A program made the position numbers and the translations under genes. The notes under the pieces were generated by a model that saw only the letters and a program-made list of their open reading frames with translations, was not told the origin of the DNA and searched no databases. DNA of 64,000 nt from the NCBI GenBank assembly GCA_026214975.1, contig CM047808.1:54586583-54650582 (forward strand). Direction: 5' to 3'. The DNA is from Gentiana macrophylla. Taxonomy: Eukaryota > Streptophyta > Magnoliopsida > Gentianales > Gentianaceae. Shown piece after piece: positions 44,359 through 57,424 of the stretch (position 1 is its first letter; each line of letters begins with the position of its first letter).

Positions 44359-45158
44359 TATAGGTTTATTTAGAATTCTGACATTTGTATAGTTCAGTCA
44401 GACAAGCACTGTAAAGGTATTCTGGTTGGCCAGCTCAGTGAAGTAAATAACAGAAGACCAACTGAGTTGAATAGCTGAGGATCCAGACTCAGTGATGTGA
44501 AGACCTATGGACTGTCTTACAACCAAGGAACTTTGTGATGACCTTGGGTAAGTCTAAGATATAAGACAAGTGATGAAACCTAATTATCTTAAATATGGTG
44601 TACACTGACCTCATCCAAAATAAGGGTCAGTGAAGTATATCTATATTGGCTAAAGAATACCAGTAGAGAAGCAACAGCAGAGTGGCAACAGCTAAGTAAT
44701 GAAGAAATTGTCTACTAGTAAACAATCAGTTAACATCCATGTGAAACTGTCACTTAACTAGTGAAGTAACAATGGAAGGAAACAGAGTAATTCATAACAG
44801 ATCAGTGAATCAAGAATAGCCAAGTAAGATCAGTCAGCTGAGTGACTTAGCTAACAATGGCAATTCAGAAACATGGAAAATATTGAAGGCATGGCATTAA
44901 TTGCAAAATCAATCTAGAACATATTTGGTGATAAATGTTTGGAGAAAATCTGGATCATGCAAATCATGAAGAATTAAATCATGATGAAATCAATGATTAT
45001 TCTCCACATTAATTAGCCAACGGACGGAAATTCTAATTCAAGGAAATATGGCTATAAATAGATGGCTTTGACAGAAGGGCATACAACAATATTCATAACA
45101 AAGTATTGTTGGAAATTTTAAGTGCCCATACTTTGATAAATGGAAAGCCTTCAACTTT
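44359..45158 (+). repeat. SIRE-type LTR fragment, plus strand
   Basis: It shares TATAGGTTTATT and ACAAGCACTGTAAAGGT with the SIRE LTR at about 7976-8033, and has the corresponding TATA box (GCTATAAATA, 45051-45060). The LTR start is missing, and the 3' end is cut by the next LTR at 45159. Confidence 0.65.
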
Positions 45159-46743
45159 GTTGGTCCCTTGAAAAGGCTTGGGTTAAGTTTAGATAGGGGG
45201 GTGAATAAACTTAACACTTAAAACTTTTTTGAGTTTGACAGGTCATGTGATCTTATAGTCTACTGATTATAGAGTCTACTGAGTCTGATGCAACGAAAAA
45301 TTGATTAAACCTTTTTAATTGTTGTTTAAAGATTATGCTAAGTATTAGATACTTAGCAGTGAGATGTGTGTAAATTCAATAGCTAGTATAGCACATTGAT
45401 GTGAATAGACTTGCAGTGAATAAAGTAAGGCAAGATTTATAGTGGTTCCGGGTGGTGTAATCCTACCAGTCCACTCTTCTCCTGTGATGTTGGAGGAAAT
45501 TCACTAGAGTCTTATGATGTTGCAGTTACAAAAGCCCTAAACTATTTGTCCTTGACCAATAACTTTGGCTTCACAAACTGAATACTAAGAACATATGGTA
45601 TTGCTGCTCCTAAGTACTCTACTAGTCCTTGAAGGGTAGGATTTCCTCTTCACCAGCTCCACCACAAAAACAATAGTTCTTGACACTCAGCAGTGCTTCT
45701 CTGTCTTCAGAGTTCTTTGATAAATAAAGTGGTTTGAATCAATAAAGTGATTCAGCTTTGACAAGCTTTTGATCAGGGTGAAAAGGTCAACAACTTATGT
45801 CCACCTATTGTGTATACTAGATGATACTTGAATACAGTAACACTTGAAAAATTTCTAAATCATATGTATGCTCAGTTCAGCAGTGTGTAAAGCTCTGATT
45901 TCTTGTAAGTTCGGTAGTTATCCTGGTTCTAGGGGTCATCTATTTATAGGTGAAAATCCTGTGTTTGAATTTGAATATAAATTCTGAGTATTCTCTAAAA
46001 TTACCTTCGTTGTACTCTATTTTAGTGTCCTTCTGAAAGACAGATAGACTGTCAACCAATGGTTTAATTCCAATTTGATTTGGCTTTGAATCCTTTGTAA
46101 CGTCCTTTTAATTTCCACCATTGATTAATTGATTAATCCAATGTTTGATATTCATACAAATCCATCTAATCCTCCAAAATAATTCCTGAAATGGATTAAT
46201 TTAATTTAGGTGTACTCAGCCGATGTCTGGTTCTTGTGTCTGCGGAGGTATACACTGGTCAACTAACATATAGTCTGCTGTGTTCTTGAATGACCAGTCA
46301 GCTGACTGCTTCATATCTAAATTTTATTTGTGAAGTTAGAGTACACCATATTAAACATAACTATGTCCCATTCATCACTTTTCCTTTTTGGGAACTTAGA
46401 CCTTCATTACATGGTATCTGTGATCCGTTTAGGTCATCACAGACTTACCCAAATTCTAATCCCAGGCTTTTCAGTCTATATTACTAAGTTTGAAACAGTA
46501 GCCTTCAATACTAAGTTTTAACCCTCAGCCTTCAGCTTTAGCAGGTCCTAGACACTTTACTAAACACCTATTCTAGATAGGTCAGCTGACCTAGTCAGCT
46601 GACATTTTTACAGTGCTTGTTTGACCAAACCTATACAATGATCTAATTCTAGTAAACCTATACATTCATTATAGACATCTTTTTGCCTTGGCTCTATAAC
46701 AGCTAGTCTGACACTCATCATTAAAACTAAAACATGTCTAACG
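45159..46743 (-). repeat. 3' LTR of the minus-strand SIRE-like element
   Basis: On the plus strand it starts TGTTGGTCCCTTG and ends at 46743 beside the polypurine tract; 1,585 bp. It contains the minus-strand TATA box CCTATAAATA at 45940-45949 and the ACAGTGCTTG block (46609). It is the reverse-complement relative of 7894-9601. Confidence 0.82.
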
Positions 46744-46760
46744 ATTTCCCCCCTTCTTAG
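46744..46760 (-). other. polypurine tract of the minus-strand SIRE-like element
   Basis: The minus strand reads ACTAAGAAGGGGGGAAAT, directly before the 3' LTR. Confidence 0.75.
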
Positions 46761-46889
46761 TAATGATGCCAATGCCCTCCTTACAACAAAGCAAAAAGAT
46801 AAAGACAATAAAAATAGAACAAATTTCATATATATCTATATATATGTCATTGAGGTTGAAAACAAATTATTACAACTAATTTCAACAAA

Positions 46890-47586
46890 ATATAATATTA
46901 TGTAGTCTGCTGAATTAGTGTCTTTCTTGGTCTATATTCAGTTGGTACTCTCTGATTTCTCTCTGCATATCAACCAAATATGTTTCTTCTTCCACCAATC
47001 CCATGCTTCAGCAAATGTCATTCATATTCCTTGAAAGTGGAAAGCTCCTAGCGTGTATAGTCCTTTGAATTCATCTACGGAATCTTTTCCTGATAGTCCT
47101 CTCAGTCTTTGTTCAACAGATTGTTCTCTTCCACCAGATTGACCTCTTCTACCCATTGATGCTCTCATAGATTTGATTCTTACTTCCCAATGCTTCAATC
47201 CCAGAAATGAATTAACCCATCCAAGAATTTCATGTGGTTGTAGGGTCTTCTTCTCGCATTAAAAGCAGTGGTAAACAACTTTAGTAGATCATCAGTCAAC
47301 TGCACTCTTCAAGGTACAAGGGGTTTTTAGAGCATTCATTTCTCCTCCATACATTCTTTGTTGATAACCCATAGAAGCCTGTTTTCCTTCTGTTGTCTTA
47401 CCTTCTTCCCCCTTATTCACATCATCAATGACACGGTGTAGTAGGTTTAAAACTCCTTCTGGAGTTGATACTAGATTATTTAGTTGTCTTTCCATAATCT
47501 CTGTTCTAGTGTCAACTCAAGTAATCCTAGCTTGTAGGGTATGTTCTCGTAGTTTCGTCTCTCCAAAAATTAGGATCCGATGTGGT
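46890..47586 (-). pseudogene. env-like ORF fragment of the minus-strand SIRE element
   Basis: The frame 47495-47292 reads MERQLNNLVSTPEGVLNLLH, then RVIDDVNKGEEGKTTEGKQA, clearly homologous to MEGQLNNPVISQEGVHGLMS of the plus-strand copy at 7103. The homology continues on both sides: 47586-47496 matches about 7020-7102, and 47250-46950 matches the C-terminal region in broken frames. The N-terminal majority is absent from this window because the copia array starts at 47587. Confidence 0.75.
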
Positions 47587-49411
47587 TGTTAGTAATACCA
47601 TCCGCAATGGAAGCGATTTAAGGATCTAGATCTATGAATTACACGTAATAAAATAACAAGATCTACTCTACAAGGGGGTTGTAGAACATACCTCTTGGAT
47701 CTGAAAATCCAAGTTGATGAACCGCAATAGAAAGAACAAACGAAGGTGTGAAGAGCACCACGATCTTCCGTACGTGTGATCCAAGCAACTCCCGGTGGAA
47801 GGAAATTCTCGTCTCAAATCCCTCCGATATGCTACGGCGGAAAACCTCCAAGATTTTCCCCTTATTCTCCCCTTGGCCGAATTTTATTCTTCTCTTCTCT
47901 AAGAGGTAGAAGTCGAATTATGTGTGTGTGTAAGGCTTGGGAGAACTCTCTTTATATAGGAGAGTAATCCTTGACCTCCAAAGATTTTATTTTGCAAATA
48001 AAATAAATCCAATAAATAAAAATAATCCCATAATATTCTAGAACAAATCTAGAATAATATTTATCCTTATTTCTTACCATAAATATTTATCCAATAAATA
48101 TTTTGTGCACATGTCTTAAAACAATTTCTTGTTTCCTAAAACATTGCTCTTGGCCAAAATTCGGCATTGACCTAGTCAATGTTAATTTTCGGCCATAACA
48201 CATTAATTTGCCAAGATTATGAAAAATGTCTTTTTCACATATTTAATTATTTAGCCCAACTAATTCAATAGTCTACCAAACAATTAATTCACATATCGTT
48301 TTAATTAAATTCTATAAGAACTAAATTAATATTATTAGGATTCGACGTCCGAGAATAGCTATGCTATATTTGGAGGCACGTCGGGGACCATGGACTAATA
48401 ATCAGCGGCTCCGATAAATCAAATAAATAATTATCATACGAACAGAATAATTATATTCGATAAATCAATCACAGGAATATGCCACGATAATCCCGTGACT
48501 GCACTCCTCCTATTATGAGATTATATTTATCTCCTCACGAGAATAATAATAAGCGTCAATTGATATAATCATTACATATGGATTAATCCTCCATAGACTG
48601 TTCATTCTAAATCGGGAAGTTACCGTTAACCCTTATTAGAACCTCTTATCCTTATTTACCATTAACCCCTAGTGATCAATTAATTCATACAACTCACCGG
48701 TAGCTAATCGATGTAATATGAACTCGCGCGATCGATCGCTTTCTAGGATTAACAAATAAGGGAATCATTCATCTCTACTTCCATAAATGGAAGGAATGGA
48801 TTCTGTATCTGTGATAACACGGACTACTCACTCAATCCAAAGACAATGCAAGATGGGGTAATTCGAGATCACAGACTCGGTGTAATCCTTAACCGTCAAG
48901 TCAAACCTCATACTGATTCAAGCGGTTGGATCGTGATAACCTCGAGGATTAAGATATATCCATAAATATGATCATCGATCGATTCGATAAGACTTCTCGA
49001 TTACGGAATTATATCGTGAACTCTAATCAAATCGGTCCAAATTTCTACATGATATATCTATCATATATAAATGCCCCACTAGGTTCTCTTAACCGAAAGT
49101 CCGGATAAGACAATCACACCTATTGTGTTCTGGGCGCATTAATAGCACGTTAACGGAGAGACCCGATGCTCTCGATTAACTTCACTACGGGCTAATTGTA
49201 TTTTAAGTACATCTTCACTAACTCAATCATCCCGTGTATATCCCATATACTGAGTTAAGTGATTACATAAACGATATACTTTAGGGTTTTCTGTAGTCTA
49301 AATTATATTGTCACATCGGTGAATATGAGAATAATAAATATGAATAATAATATCATTTCATTTATTAAATAAATCAATTACAAAATTGTCTTTCGGGTAT
49401 CACACCTAACA
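47587..49411 (-). repeat. LTR 1 of the tandem array (3' LTR of element A)
   Basis: TGTTAGTAATACC ... CACACCTAACA, 1,825 bp. A minus-strand TATA box CCTATATAAAGAG lies at 47948-47960. Over the first 260 bp it differs from LTR 2 at about 12 sites, roughly 4-5%. Confidence 0.92.
47948..47960 (-). promoter_or_regulatory. LTR 1 TATA box
   Basis: The minus strand reads CCTATATAAAGAG; the same box is in LTR 2 (about 55740-55752) and LTR 3 (about 63412-63424). Confidence 0.7.
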
Positions 49412-49428
49412 ATCTCCCACTTGCACGA
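49412..49428 (-). other. polypurine tract of element A
   Basis: The minus strand reads GTGCAAGTGGGAGATTG directly before the 3' LTR start TGTTAGGTG. Element B has the equivalent at 57185-57201. Confidence 0.75.
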
Positions 49429-49668
49429 AAAGCATATGATTAATTGTTTTAGAGCACACTCTATTATTTAAAATACAACAAACTATCATTCCCACTTGCT
49501 CTAAATCAAATGAGACATGTCTCTAATACCTACAGTCTCCAAGTTTCATCTAAAAGCTTCAATCGACAACGTCTTGGTGAATGGATCCGTAGGATTATCG
49601 GCGGAGGCGATTCTTCGGACGGAAACGTCCCCTCTATCGACAAAATCATTGATCACCCAGTATTTCCT

Positions 49669-51113
49669 CTATATATGCTTCGACTTACTGTGCTTTAGAG
49701 GTTCCCTAGAGTTGGCAATGGCCCCATTGTTATCACAATAGAGTGTAATAGGATCTTCAGCATTCGGGACAACGCCTAATCCGCTGATGAACTTTCTTAA
49801 CCAAACTGCTTCCTTAGCTGCCTCCGAGGCCGCTATGAACTCAGCTTCCATTGTTGAATCAGCTGTGCTGGATTGCTTTTGGCTTCTCCATTCTATTGCA
49901 CCGCCACCAGGCGTAAACACTGAACTAGAGGTTGATTTAAAATCATCTCTGTCTGACTGAAAGTCAGTATCGGTGTACCCCGCTAACTTCAAACTCCCAC
50001 TCGAATAGACGAGCATATAATTTCTGGTTCTCTTCAAATATTTGATGAGATTCTTTACTGCTGTCCAGTGCGGTTGCCCTGGATTTGACTGACTAATCCA
50101 ACGCCGTAACAAATATCAGGTCTCGTACACCTCATAGCATACATAAGACTACCAACAGCCGAGGCATATGGCACTCTTCCCATAGCTTCAATCTCTCCAG
50201 GAGTTTGAGGCCCCTGAGTCTTAGAGAGGTAAACGCCGTGACGGGTTGGTAGAAAAGCCTTCTTTGCGTTCTCCATACTGAAGCGTGCCAGCACATTATC
50301 TATATAAGTTGCATGAGACAGAGCTAACATCCTGTTCTTGCGATCCCTTATAATTTGGATCCCTAGAACATAACTTGTTTCTCCCAAATACTTCATTTGG
50401 AATTGCGTGGTCAACCAAATTTTCACGTCGGACATCATCCCCTTATCGTTGCCAATTAGGAGTATGTCATCAACGTACAACACTAGAAATACAACACTAT
50501 CTTTGATAACCTTCTTGTACACACAAGATTCAGCAAAGTGTTGTTCGAAATCATAAGACTTGATCGTGTGATCGAATCTATGATACTAGGAACGAGATGC
50601 TTGCTTCAACCTATAAATGGATCTGATCAACTTGCACACCATGTGCTCTCGACCTTCTTCAATGAATCCTTCTGGTTGCTGCATATAGATTTCCTCGTCG
50701 AGAAAGCCATTTAGAAACGCTGTCTTAACATCCATTTGCCATATTTCATAATTCAGACATGCAGCAATCGAAAGGAGGATGCGGATGGTTTTCATCATGG
50801 CCACAGGTGAGAAGGTTTCCTCGTAGTCTATACCCTCTCGCTGTGTGTAACCTTTGGCTACTAGCCATGCTTTGAAGGTTTCGACCTTCCCATCTATTCC
50901 TCTCTTTCGCTTGTAGAGCCATTTACATCCAATGGGCCTTTCACCATGAGGATGTTCTACAAGTTTCCAGACTGAGTTAGAATACATAGACTCCATCTCT
51001 TGATTAATCGCGTAAATCCATTTATCCTTATCGTGATCCAATAGGGCCTTCTTATATGTCGGAGGATCATCTTCCACCCCATCAAAGGCGACTACGTTTG
51101 CCTCTAAATCCAT
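49669..51113 (-). pseudogene. element A reverse transcriptase and RNase H
   Basis: Minus strand. RT begins in 51113-50586 (DKWIYAINQEMESMYSNSVW, IGCKWLYKRKRGIDGKVETF, WQMDVKTAFLNGFLDEEIYM) and continues in 50522-50055 with the intact catalytic YVDD (LVLYVDDILLIGND). RNase H is in 50112-49669 (LKLAGYTDTDFQSDRDDFKS, IEWRSQKQSSTADSTMEAEF, ITLYCDNNGAIANSREP). Breaks: a TAG at about 50583, where element B has Trp (ASRSWYHRF), and a frame change near 50100. The tail after KSKHI is replaced by the untranslated region. Confidence 0.85.
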
Positions 51114-53225
51114 GCCCTACCGGGCCGGTGGCCGAACCACTCTCGCAGTACGTCTAGGTGGAACTGGAATGTCGGAAGTGACTGTCATATTATTAGTGTT
51201 GTTTATAGGAACATCAGCAGCCACAATAGGCCTGACGTCATCGGAGAGTAATTTCTTTAGTACAATTTTACTTCGAGGTCTGTGGTCTTTCATATAACTT
51301 TCCTCCAAAAACGTAGCGTTAGTCGAGACTAGCACTTTGTTATCTTCCGGATCGTAAAATAGACCACCACGTGTACCTTTTGCATAGCCTACAAACAAAC
51401 ATACTTTCATACTTGATTGTAGCCAGTAGTCTTGTCCATCAAAGACATGTGCGGGATGTACCTCATATCGCGAAGTGACGAAAGCTTTCGCGATGTCCGG
51501 ACCACATCTCTATGGGTGTCTTTTCGACAGACTTTGATGGTACTGCATTCAAAATGTAGACCGTTGCTTCTAAAGCATAACCCCAAAAGGATATAGGTAG
51601 TGAGGCGTAGCTCATCATTGATCTAACCATGTTAATCAATGTCCTGTTTCTCCTCTCAAAGAACTCCGTTTCTTTGAGGTGTCCTAGTCTTTGAACGTTG
51701 GAAACATAATCCTTTTCACCAAGTAGTCAATGAACTCAGTGTCTAAATACTCACCTCCACGATCTGAGCAAAGGCATTTCAATGACTTGCCTAGTTGCCT
51801 TTCGGCTTCTGCTTGGAACTCCTTGAACTTACCAAAAGCCTCGGACTTTCTATGCAGCAGATAAACATAACCGAATCTCGAGTAGTCATCAATGAAAGTC
51901 ACACAGTACTCGTATCCGCCTCTAGCATGTATGTTCATCAGACCACAAAGGTCTGAATGCATTAAGTCTAGAGTTCCCGTGGCCCTATTACCCTTTGATG
52001 AGAAGGGACGCTTAGTCATTTTTCCCTTCAGGAAACACTCGCAGACAAGCAGTGTGTCAATAGATGACTTACCTAAGGCATGAACCTTTTCAAGTCTTTT
52101 GAGTCTTTCCAAGGAAATATGGCCGAGCCTTAGATGCCATAAGTATGTTTTATCTTCTTTTACTTGAGAAACTTTCTGCCTTTTAGCAGATCTTTGATGA
52201 GCAGTTTTAAACATTTCAGTATTTAGTAGGGGAGCTTTATGTGGTCTTACAAAATATAAACTGTTTTCATTCGTAGTTGAACACAATTCAAAGCCATTCT
52301 TCGAAATAACAAATTCACCATTCAAATTTGAAACACAAAATGATTGTTCAACTAAGGCAGAATGAGAAATCAAATTTCTCCTGAAATTCGGAATAAAATA
52401 AACAATCCCTAAATGTAAAATTCTATTATTAAAATGCAAGTCCACAGCTCCCACTGCTTTAGCCGAAATGAGCGCCCCAGTGCCTACTCGCATCACTTGA
52501 GAACCCTCTTCCAGCTCCTCGTACGAACTAAGAATCTGCAATGAAAAACATACATGGTTAGTTGCTCCAGTATCAAGTATACAAGTGGAGACATCTTTAG
52601 CTACGTTAAAAGATTCCAAGAATAGTAATTCCAAATTACCTTTCTTATCTTTCCCAGTGACAGCCTTGACTTTGCCATCCCTTACATCACGAAGATATTC
52701 CGGACAATGGCGTTTCCAATGTCCTACCTCCTTACAGTACAAGCATTTGCCCTTGGGCTTGGCCTCGTCAACTTTCTTGGCTTTCTTTTTCTTCATTGGC
52801 TTGGGCACAGGTGTAACATTACCCTTCTTCTTTGGTTTGGCCTTAGGCTTGTTTGATGACTTAGCTTCGGCCATATTTGCTTCAGCTTTCTTATCCCCTA
52901 CTTGGACTTTAGCTTTCGATAGTAGGCCCTCGTAGATAGTCAGTTCATTAAGCATCTGTGTCATGGTCAACTCATGTTTTCCCATCAGATACTGAGTTTT
53001 GAACGGGATAAACTCAGGAGTCAACGATTCCAAAATCATCGACACTTGAGTTGCTTCATCGAACATCGATCCATGAATACCGGCGTCATTGAAGTAACTG
53101 ATCATATTCAAAACATGACCATTCACTGCTTGACCTTTCTTCAATTTCGTGTTAACATCCATCCTGATGGCATCGTGTCTTGCTTGGTTGCTAGGTGATC
53201 CAAACATCGAAGTAAGTTTCCGCAT
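51114..53225 (-). pseudogene. element A gag, protease and integrase
   Basis: Minus strand. The 513-codon frame 53225-51684 contains, in order: a gag domain (residues 1-110), a Lys/Pro-rich linker (125-160), a CCHC knuckle CLYCKEVGHWKRHC (161-174) and protease CILDTGATNHVC (DTGA at 218-221). The gag-pre-integrase follows (YLWHLRLGHISLERLKRL ... CECFLKGK), then the integrase core to LCSDRGGEYLDTEF. The second catalytic Asp is present; the frame is lost near 51684, before the Glu. The integrase C-terminus reappears at 51410-51117 (TKV-type block, GTRGGLFYDPEDNKVLVSTN), ending at a TAG where element B reads Tyr (PPARYGMD). Confidence 0.85.
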
Positions 53226-53504
53226 GATTTCTCCTGCAGTCTCAAACTCTTCAATCTAGGTCCTAATTACCTCCGACACTACCACTAGGATGATCCCACG
53301 AGCCCGGTTATCTGCCTCGATCCAGCGATTACGCTGTTCGATCTAAGCTTTTCTAGGTTTTTGGATCGCCACCGTAGGGCATTCAGAAGCGAGTACATGT
53401 TACACATTCTCATATGTGAGTACCACGTTTTGGTTACTCTTCCATTTCTTAATGTTGTTTCCCGTTAATTTTTCAGACGGTAAAGTAGAAATTTGAGCAT
53501 ACAT
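53226..53504 (-). pseudogene. element A gag N-terminus
   Basis: Minus strand from ATG 53504: MYAQISTLPSEKLTGNNIKK followed by WKSNQNVVLTYENV and a stop after 34 residues. This matches the start of copia gag (SEKLTG...KWK block). The rest to 53226 is present only in broken frames. Element B has a deletion of about 50 bp here. Confidence 0.6.
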
Positions 53505-55365
53505 TTTTTGCTGAAAATAAAATGACATTCATTAATTCAAGTTTTACACTATTATATAAGTTTATTTTAGGAATTGTAAACTAAAATTAAGCCTACTCTA
53601 CTAGTCAAGTTTTTTAACCTCGCATCTCAAGTGCACTTTAGGGTAGGTCAAAGAGATGACGGTTAAATCGAGACAATCTTATCAATGAATAACTTGTGAG
53701 AATCGAACATCCCACGAGAATCGAACATCCCTTTATTCATTGACTACCTTACTTTTTTAGCCTAGATATTATCAAGAATATCCTTTATGTGTGTGAGCTA
53801 CTATATCGGATCTCTTAGGTACGCCCCGAGTGTGCCGTCTTAGAATAGGTCAGTGACCCGACGAGTACCCGGAAATCCTATCCTTTCGGAGACCAAGCCA
53901 TGAATGTTGATAGGGGGGAACACTATCCTTAGGGGGATGAAATCAAAGCGCCACGAGGCATCACCCTTCTCTCACTTACTTGTATCTATAGTAGAGGCCG
54001 TGGGGTTGGCTGTCGCCTCCCCCGCTCCCACTCAATATTTTGGAAGTGGTGGTGGGTTAACTAACCACGTCTTTTTGATGTTAACATAAAAGCACATCAA
54101 ATAAAGGATTCCGAATGATGTCGGTAACGTAGGCAAGCCTACATGTCCTATTCGTTGGAACATATGTGACAGTCGGACGAATTCGAGTCAAGAGAGCCCC
54201 ATTGAGTTAAGAAGGAATCACCCCTCTGCTCGCCGGTGTGGCTTAGTCTTGCCGGACCCCCGTGCATAAATCACACTATGAGGGTTAAGTCGGTCGAGAC
54301 CAGCTCAGTTGACCACTCAACCTATAGGCGAACCGTTGTTATCCAAGATTTATTGTTCTTTTACCATCATTCAATCTCGTAGACACTACGAACATGATCT
54401 CGTTTGGGCTTTAAGGCGGTTCACCGAGAACACACACCGAAAGGCTTAACGATTTCATAACCCGTCCTCGGATCTTTAATTAGTTACTAAATTAATTAAT
54501 TATCACGTATTAATTAAATTTCAACTAATTACGCGAGTTTGTATACATGCCTATTTTAATTACCAAAATTAAAATTCTACATGTATGCATTGAGTGGATT
54601 TATGATATGATGCATGTCATGGCAATTCCGATTTTATATCTATTTTATGATCAAACACATAAAAAATAAATTGCGGAAAATTCAAACACCGAGATGGATT
54701 GTTGGTACCCCCGTATCTAATCTATCCTAGGAAAATAGTAAATTACAATCTTGTTGTCTTCATGTCTTCGATCTTCGAACCTTGTACCCCGAACCGCGAA
54801 CCCGAAAGGAGAAGGTGTTTTTATTTTATAAAATAAAATAATTTATTTTTTTTCTAATTTTTTTTATTAAAATCCTACTGTTTATTATTCCAGAAAAATA
54901 AAATAAATTTTTATTTAAAACAGCGCCCGATTATAAAAAAAATATTAGGGTTTGATGAAAATCAAACCCTAGCCGTGTTCTACCAAAAAAAAAATATTTC
55001 AGCCCCGACTCCTATTCATACCTCGAGTTCCGTCTTCATCTCGTGTTCTTCGTGTTCTTCATCATTCTTCGTCGTTTTTCCGGAATAACCAAAAAAATAA
55101 AACTAGCCGAAAAAGAAGAAATAAAAAAAACAACAACTTTTACATCAATCCTATGCTCAATTGTTACTAAACAAAGGAGCTACAAAATAGATCTAACGAG
55201 TACACAGTACCAACCCCAATCCATCTCTTCAAACCACAACAATCGTAACATAAAAAATAAAAAAAACAATTTTCGGCCCCTATAAAAAAAAAATTGGGAC
55301 AAAAAAACTACATGTTTACCACTCCTAGATCTAATATTTTATACGTATAAATATAGATCACCTTG
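53505..55365 (-). other. element A untranslated leader
   Basis: About 1.86 kb between the primer-binding site and the gag start without coding potential. It includes a short direct duplication (GAGAATCGAACATCCC twice, near 53698-53731) and A/T-rich stretches near the primer-binding site (54830-55300). The element B counterpart is 61228-63038. Confidence 0.7.
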
Positions 55366-55377
55366 GCTCTGATACCA
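55366..55377 (-). other. primer-binding site of element A
   Basis: The minus strand reads TGGTATCAGAGC, a perfect 12-nt complement to the 3' end of plant initiator tRNA-Met, one base from the LTR. Confidence 0.92.
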
Positions 55378-55378
55378 T

Positions 55379-57184
55379 TGTTAGTAATACCATCCGCAAC
55401 GGAAGCGAATTAAGGATCTAGATCTATAAATTACATGTAATAAAATAACTAGATCTACTCTACAAGGGGGTTGTAGAACATACCTCTTGGATCCCAAAAT
55501 CCAAGTTGATGAACCGCAATAGAACGAACGAACGAAGGTGTGAAGAGCACCACAATCTTCCGTACGTGTGATCCAAGCAACTCCCGTGGAAGGAAATTCT
55601 CGTCTCAAATCCCTCCGATATGCTACGCGGAAAAACCTCCAAGATTTTCCCCATATTCTCCCCTTGGCCGAATTTTATTCTTCTCCTCTCTAAGAGGTAG
55701 AAGTCGAATTATGTGTGTGTGTGTAAGGCTTAGGAGAACTCTCTTTATATAGGAGAGTAATCCTTGACCTCCAAAGATTTTATTTTGCAAATAAAATAAA
55801 TCCAATAAATAAAAATAATCCCATAATATTCTAGAACAAATGCATAATAATATTTATCTTTATTTCTTACCATAAATATTTATCCAATAAATATTTTGTG
55901 CAAATGTCTTAAAACAATTTCTTGTTTCCTAAAACATTGCTCTTGGCCGAAATTTGGCATTGACCTAGTCAATGTTAATTTTCGGCCATAACACATTAAT
56001 TTGCCAAGATTATGAAAAATTCTTTTTTCACATATTTAATTATTTAGCCCAACTAGTTTAATAGTCTACTAAACATTTAATTCACATATCGTATTAATTA
56101 AATTCTAATAAGAACTAAATTAATATTATTAGGATTCGACGTCCGAGAATAGCTATGCTATATTTGGAGGCACGTTGGGGACCATGGGCTAATAATCAGT
56201 GGCTCCGATAAGTCAAATAAATAATTATCTTACGAACAGAATAATTATATTCGATAAATCAATCACAGGAATATGCCACCATAATCCCGTGACTGCACTC
56301 CTCCGATTATGAGATTATATTTATCTCCTCACGAGAATAATAATAAGCGTCCATTGATATAATAATTACATATGGATTAATCCTCCATAGATTGTTCATT
56401 CTAAATCGGGAAGTTACCGTTAACCCTTCTTAGAACCTCTTATCCCCCTAGTGATCAATTAATTCATACAACTCACTGGTAGCTAATCAGTGTAATAAGA
56501 ACTCGCGCGATCGATCAGTTTCTAGGATTAACAAATAAGGGAACTGTACATCTACTTCCATAAATGGAAGGAATGGATTCCGTATCTGTGATCACACAGA
56601 CTACTCACTCAATCCAGTACAATGCCAAGATGGAGTAATTCAGATCACAGACTCAATGTAATCCTTAACCGTCAAGTCAAACCTCATACTGATTCAAGCA
56701 ATTGACTGTGATCACCTCATGATTAAGATATATCCATAAATATGATCATCGATTGATTCGATAAGACTTCTCGATTACGGAATTATATCGTGAACTCTAA
56801 TCAAATCGGTCCAAATTTCTATATGATATATCTATCATATATAAATGCCCCACTAGGTTCTCTTAACTGAATGTCCGGATAAGACAATCACACCTATTGT
56901 GTTCAGGGCGCATTAATAGCACGTTAAAGGAGAGACCCGATGCTCTCGATTAACATCACTACGGGCTAACTGTATTTTAAGTACATCTTCACTAACTCAA
57001 TCATCCCGTGTATATCCCATACACTGAGTTAAGTGATTACATAAACGATATACTTTAGGGTTTTCTGTAGTGTAAGTACTATTGTCACATCAGTGAATAT
57101 GAGAATAATAAGTATGAATAATAATATCATTTCATTTATTAAATAAAACAATTACAAAATTGTCTTTCGGCAACACACCTAACA
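55379..57184 (-). repeat. LTR 2, shared between elements A and B
   Basis: TGTTAGTAATACC ... CACACCTAACA, 1,806 bp. On its left is the primer-binding site of element A and on its right the polypurine tract of element B, so one LTR acts as 5' LTR of A and 3' LTR of B. It contains the TATA box at about 55740-55752. Confidence 0.92.
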
Positions 57185-57424
57185 ATCTCTCCACTTGCAC
57201 AAAAGCATGTGATTAATTGTTTTAGAGCACACCCTATTATTTAAAATACAAAAACTATCACTCCCACTTGCTCTAAAGCAAATGAGACATGTCTCTAATA
57301 CCTATAGTCTCCAAGTGTCGACTAAAAGCTTCAATCGACAAATACTTGGTGAATAGATCAGCAGGATTATCGGCGGAGGCGATTCGTTGGACGGAAACGT
57401 CCCCTCTATCGACAAAATCTTTGA

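Larger units (their letters stand above)
45159..47586 (-). mobile_element. SIRE-like copia element, minus strand, 3' part
   Basis: The minus strand shows the end of an env-like ORF (47586 to about 46900), a polypurine tract (46760-46744) and the 3' LTR (46743-45159). The env-like region is cut at 47587 by the tandem copia array. The match to the plus-strand SIRE element at 7020-9601 is clear in order and sequence. Confidence 0.8.
47587..57184 (-). mobile_element. Angela/BARE-like copia element A (left unit of a tandem)
   Basis: Minus strand: 5' LTR 57184-55379, primer-binding site, long leader, gag-pol, polypurine tract, 3' LTR 49411-47587. LTRs of about 1.8 kb, a leader of about 1.9 kb and a single gag-pol resemble Angela/BARE-type copia elements. 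It is inserted in the env-like region of a SIRE element; the left flank is GTGGT (47582-47586). Its 5' LTR doubles as the 3' LTR of element B. Stops and frameshifts make it inactive. Confidence 0.85.

Noticed and set aside
48300..49400. CRISPR-like or tandem-repeat arrays in the copia LTRs
   Set aside because: No regularly spaced repeats; similarity there is only between the three LTR copies.
52585..53198. Plus-strand ORFs (116 and 74 codons) opposite element A gag, repeated opposite element B
   Set aside because: Shadows of the gag frame; their conservation between A and B follows from the overlapping minus-strand coding sequence.
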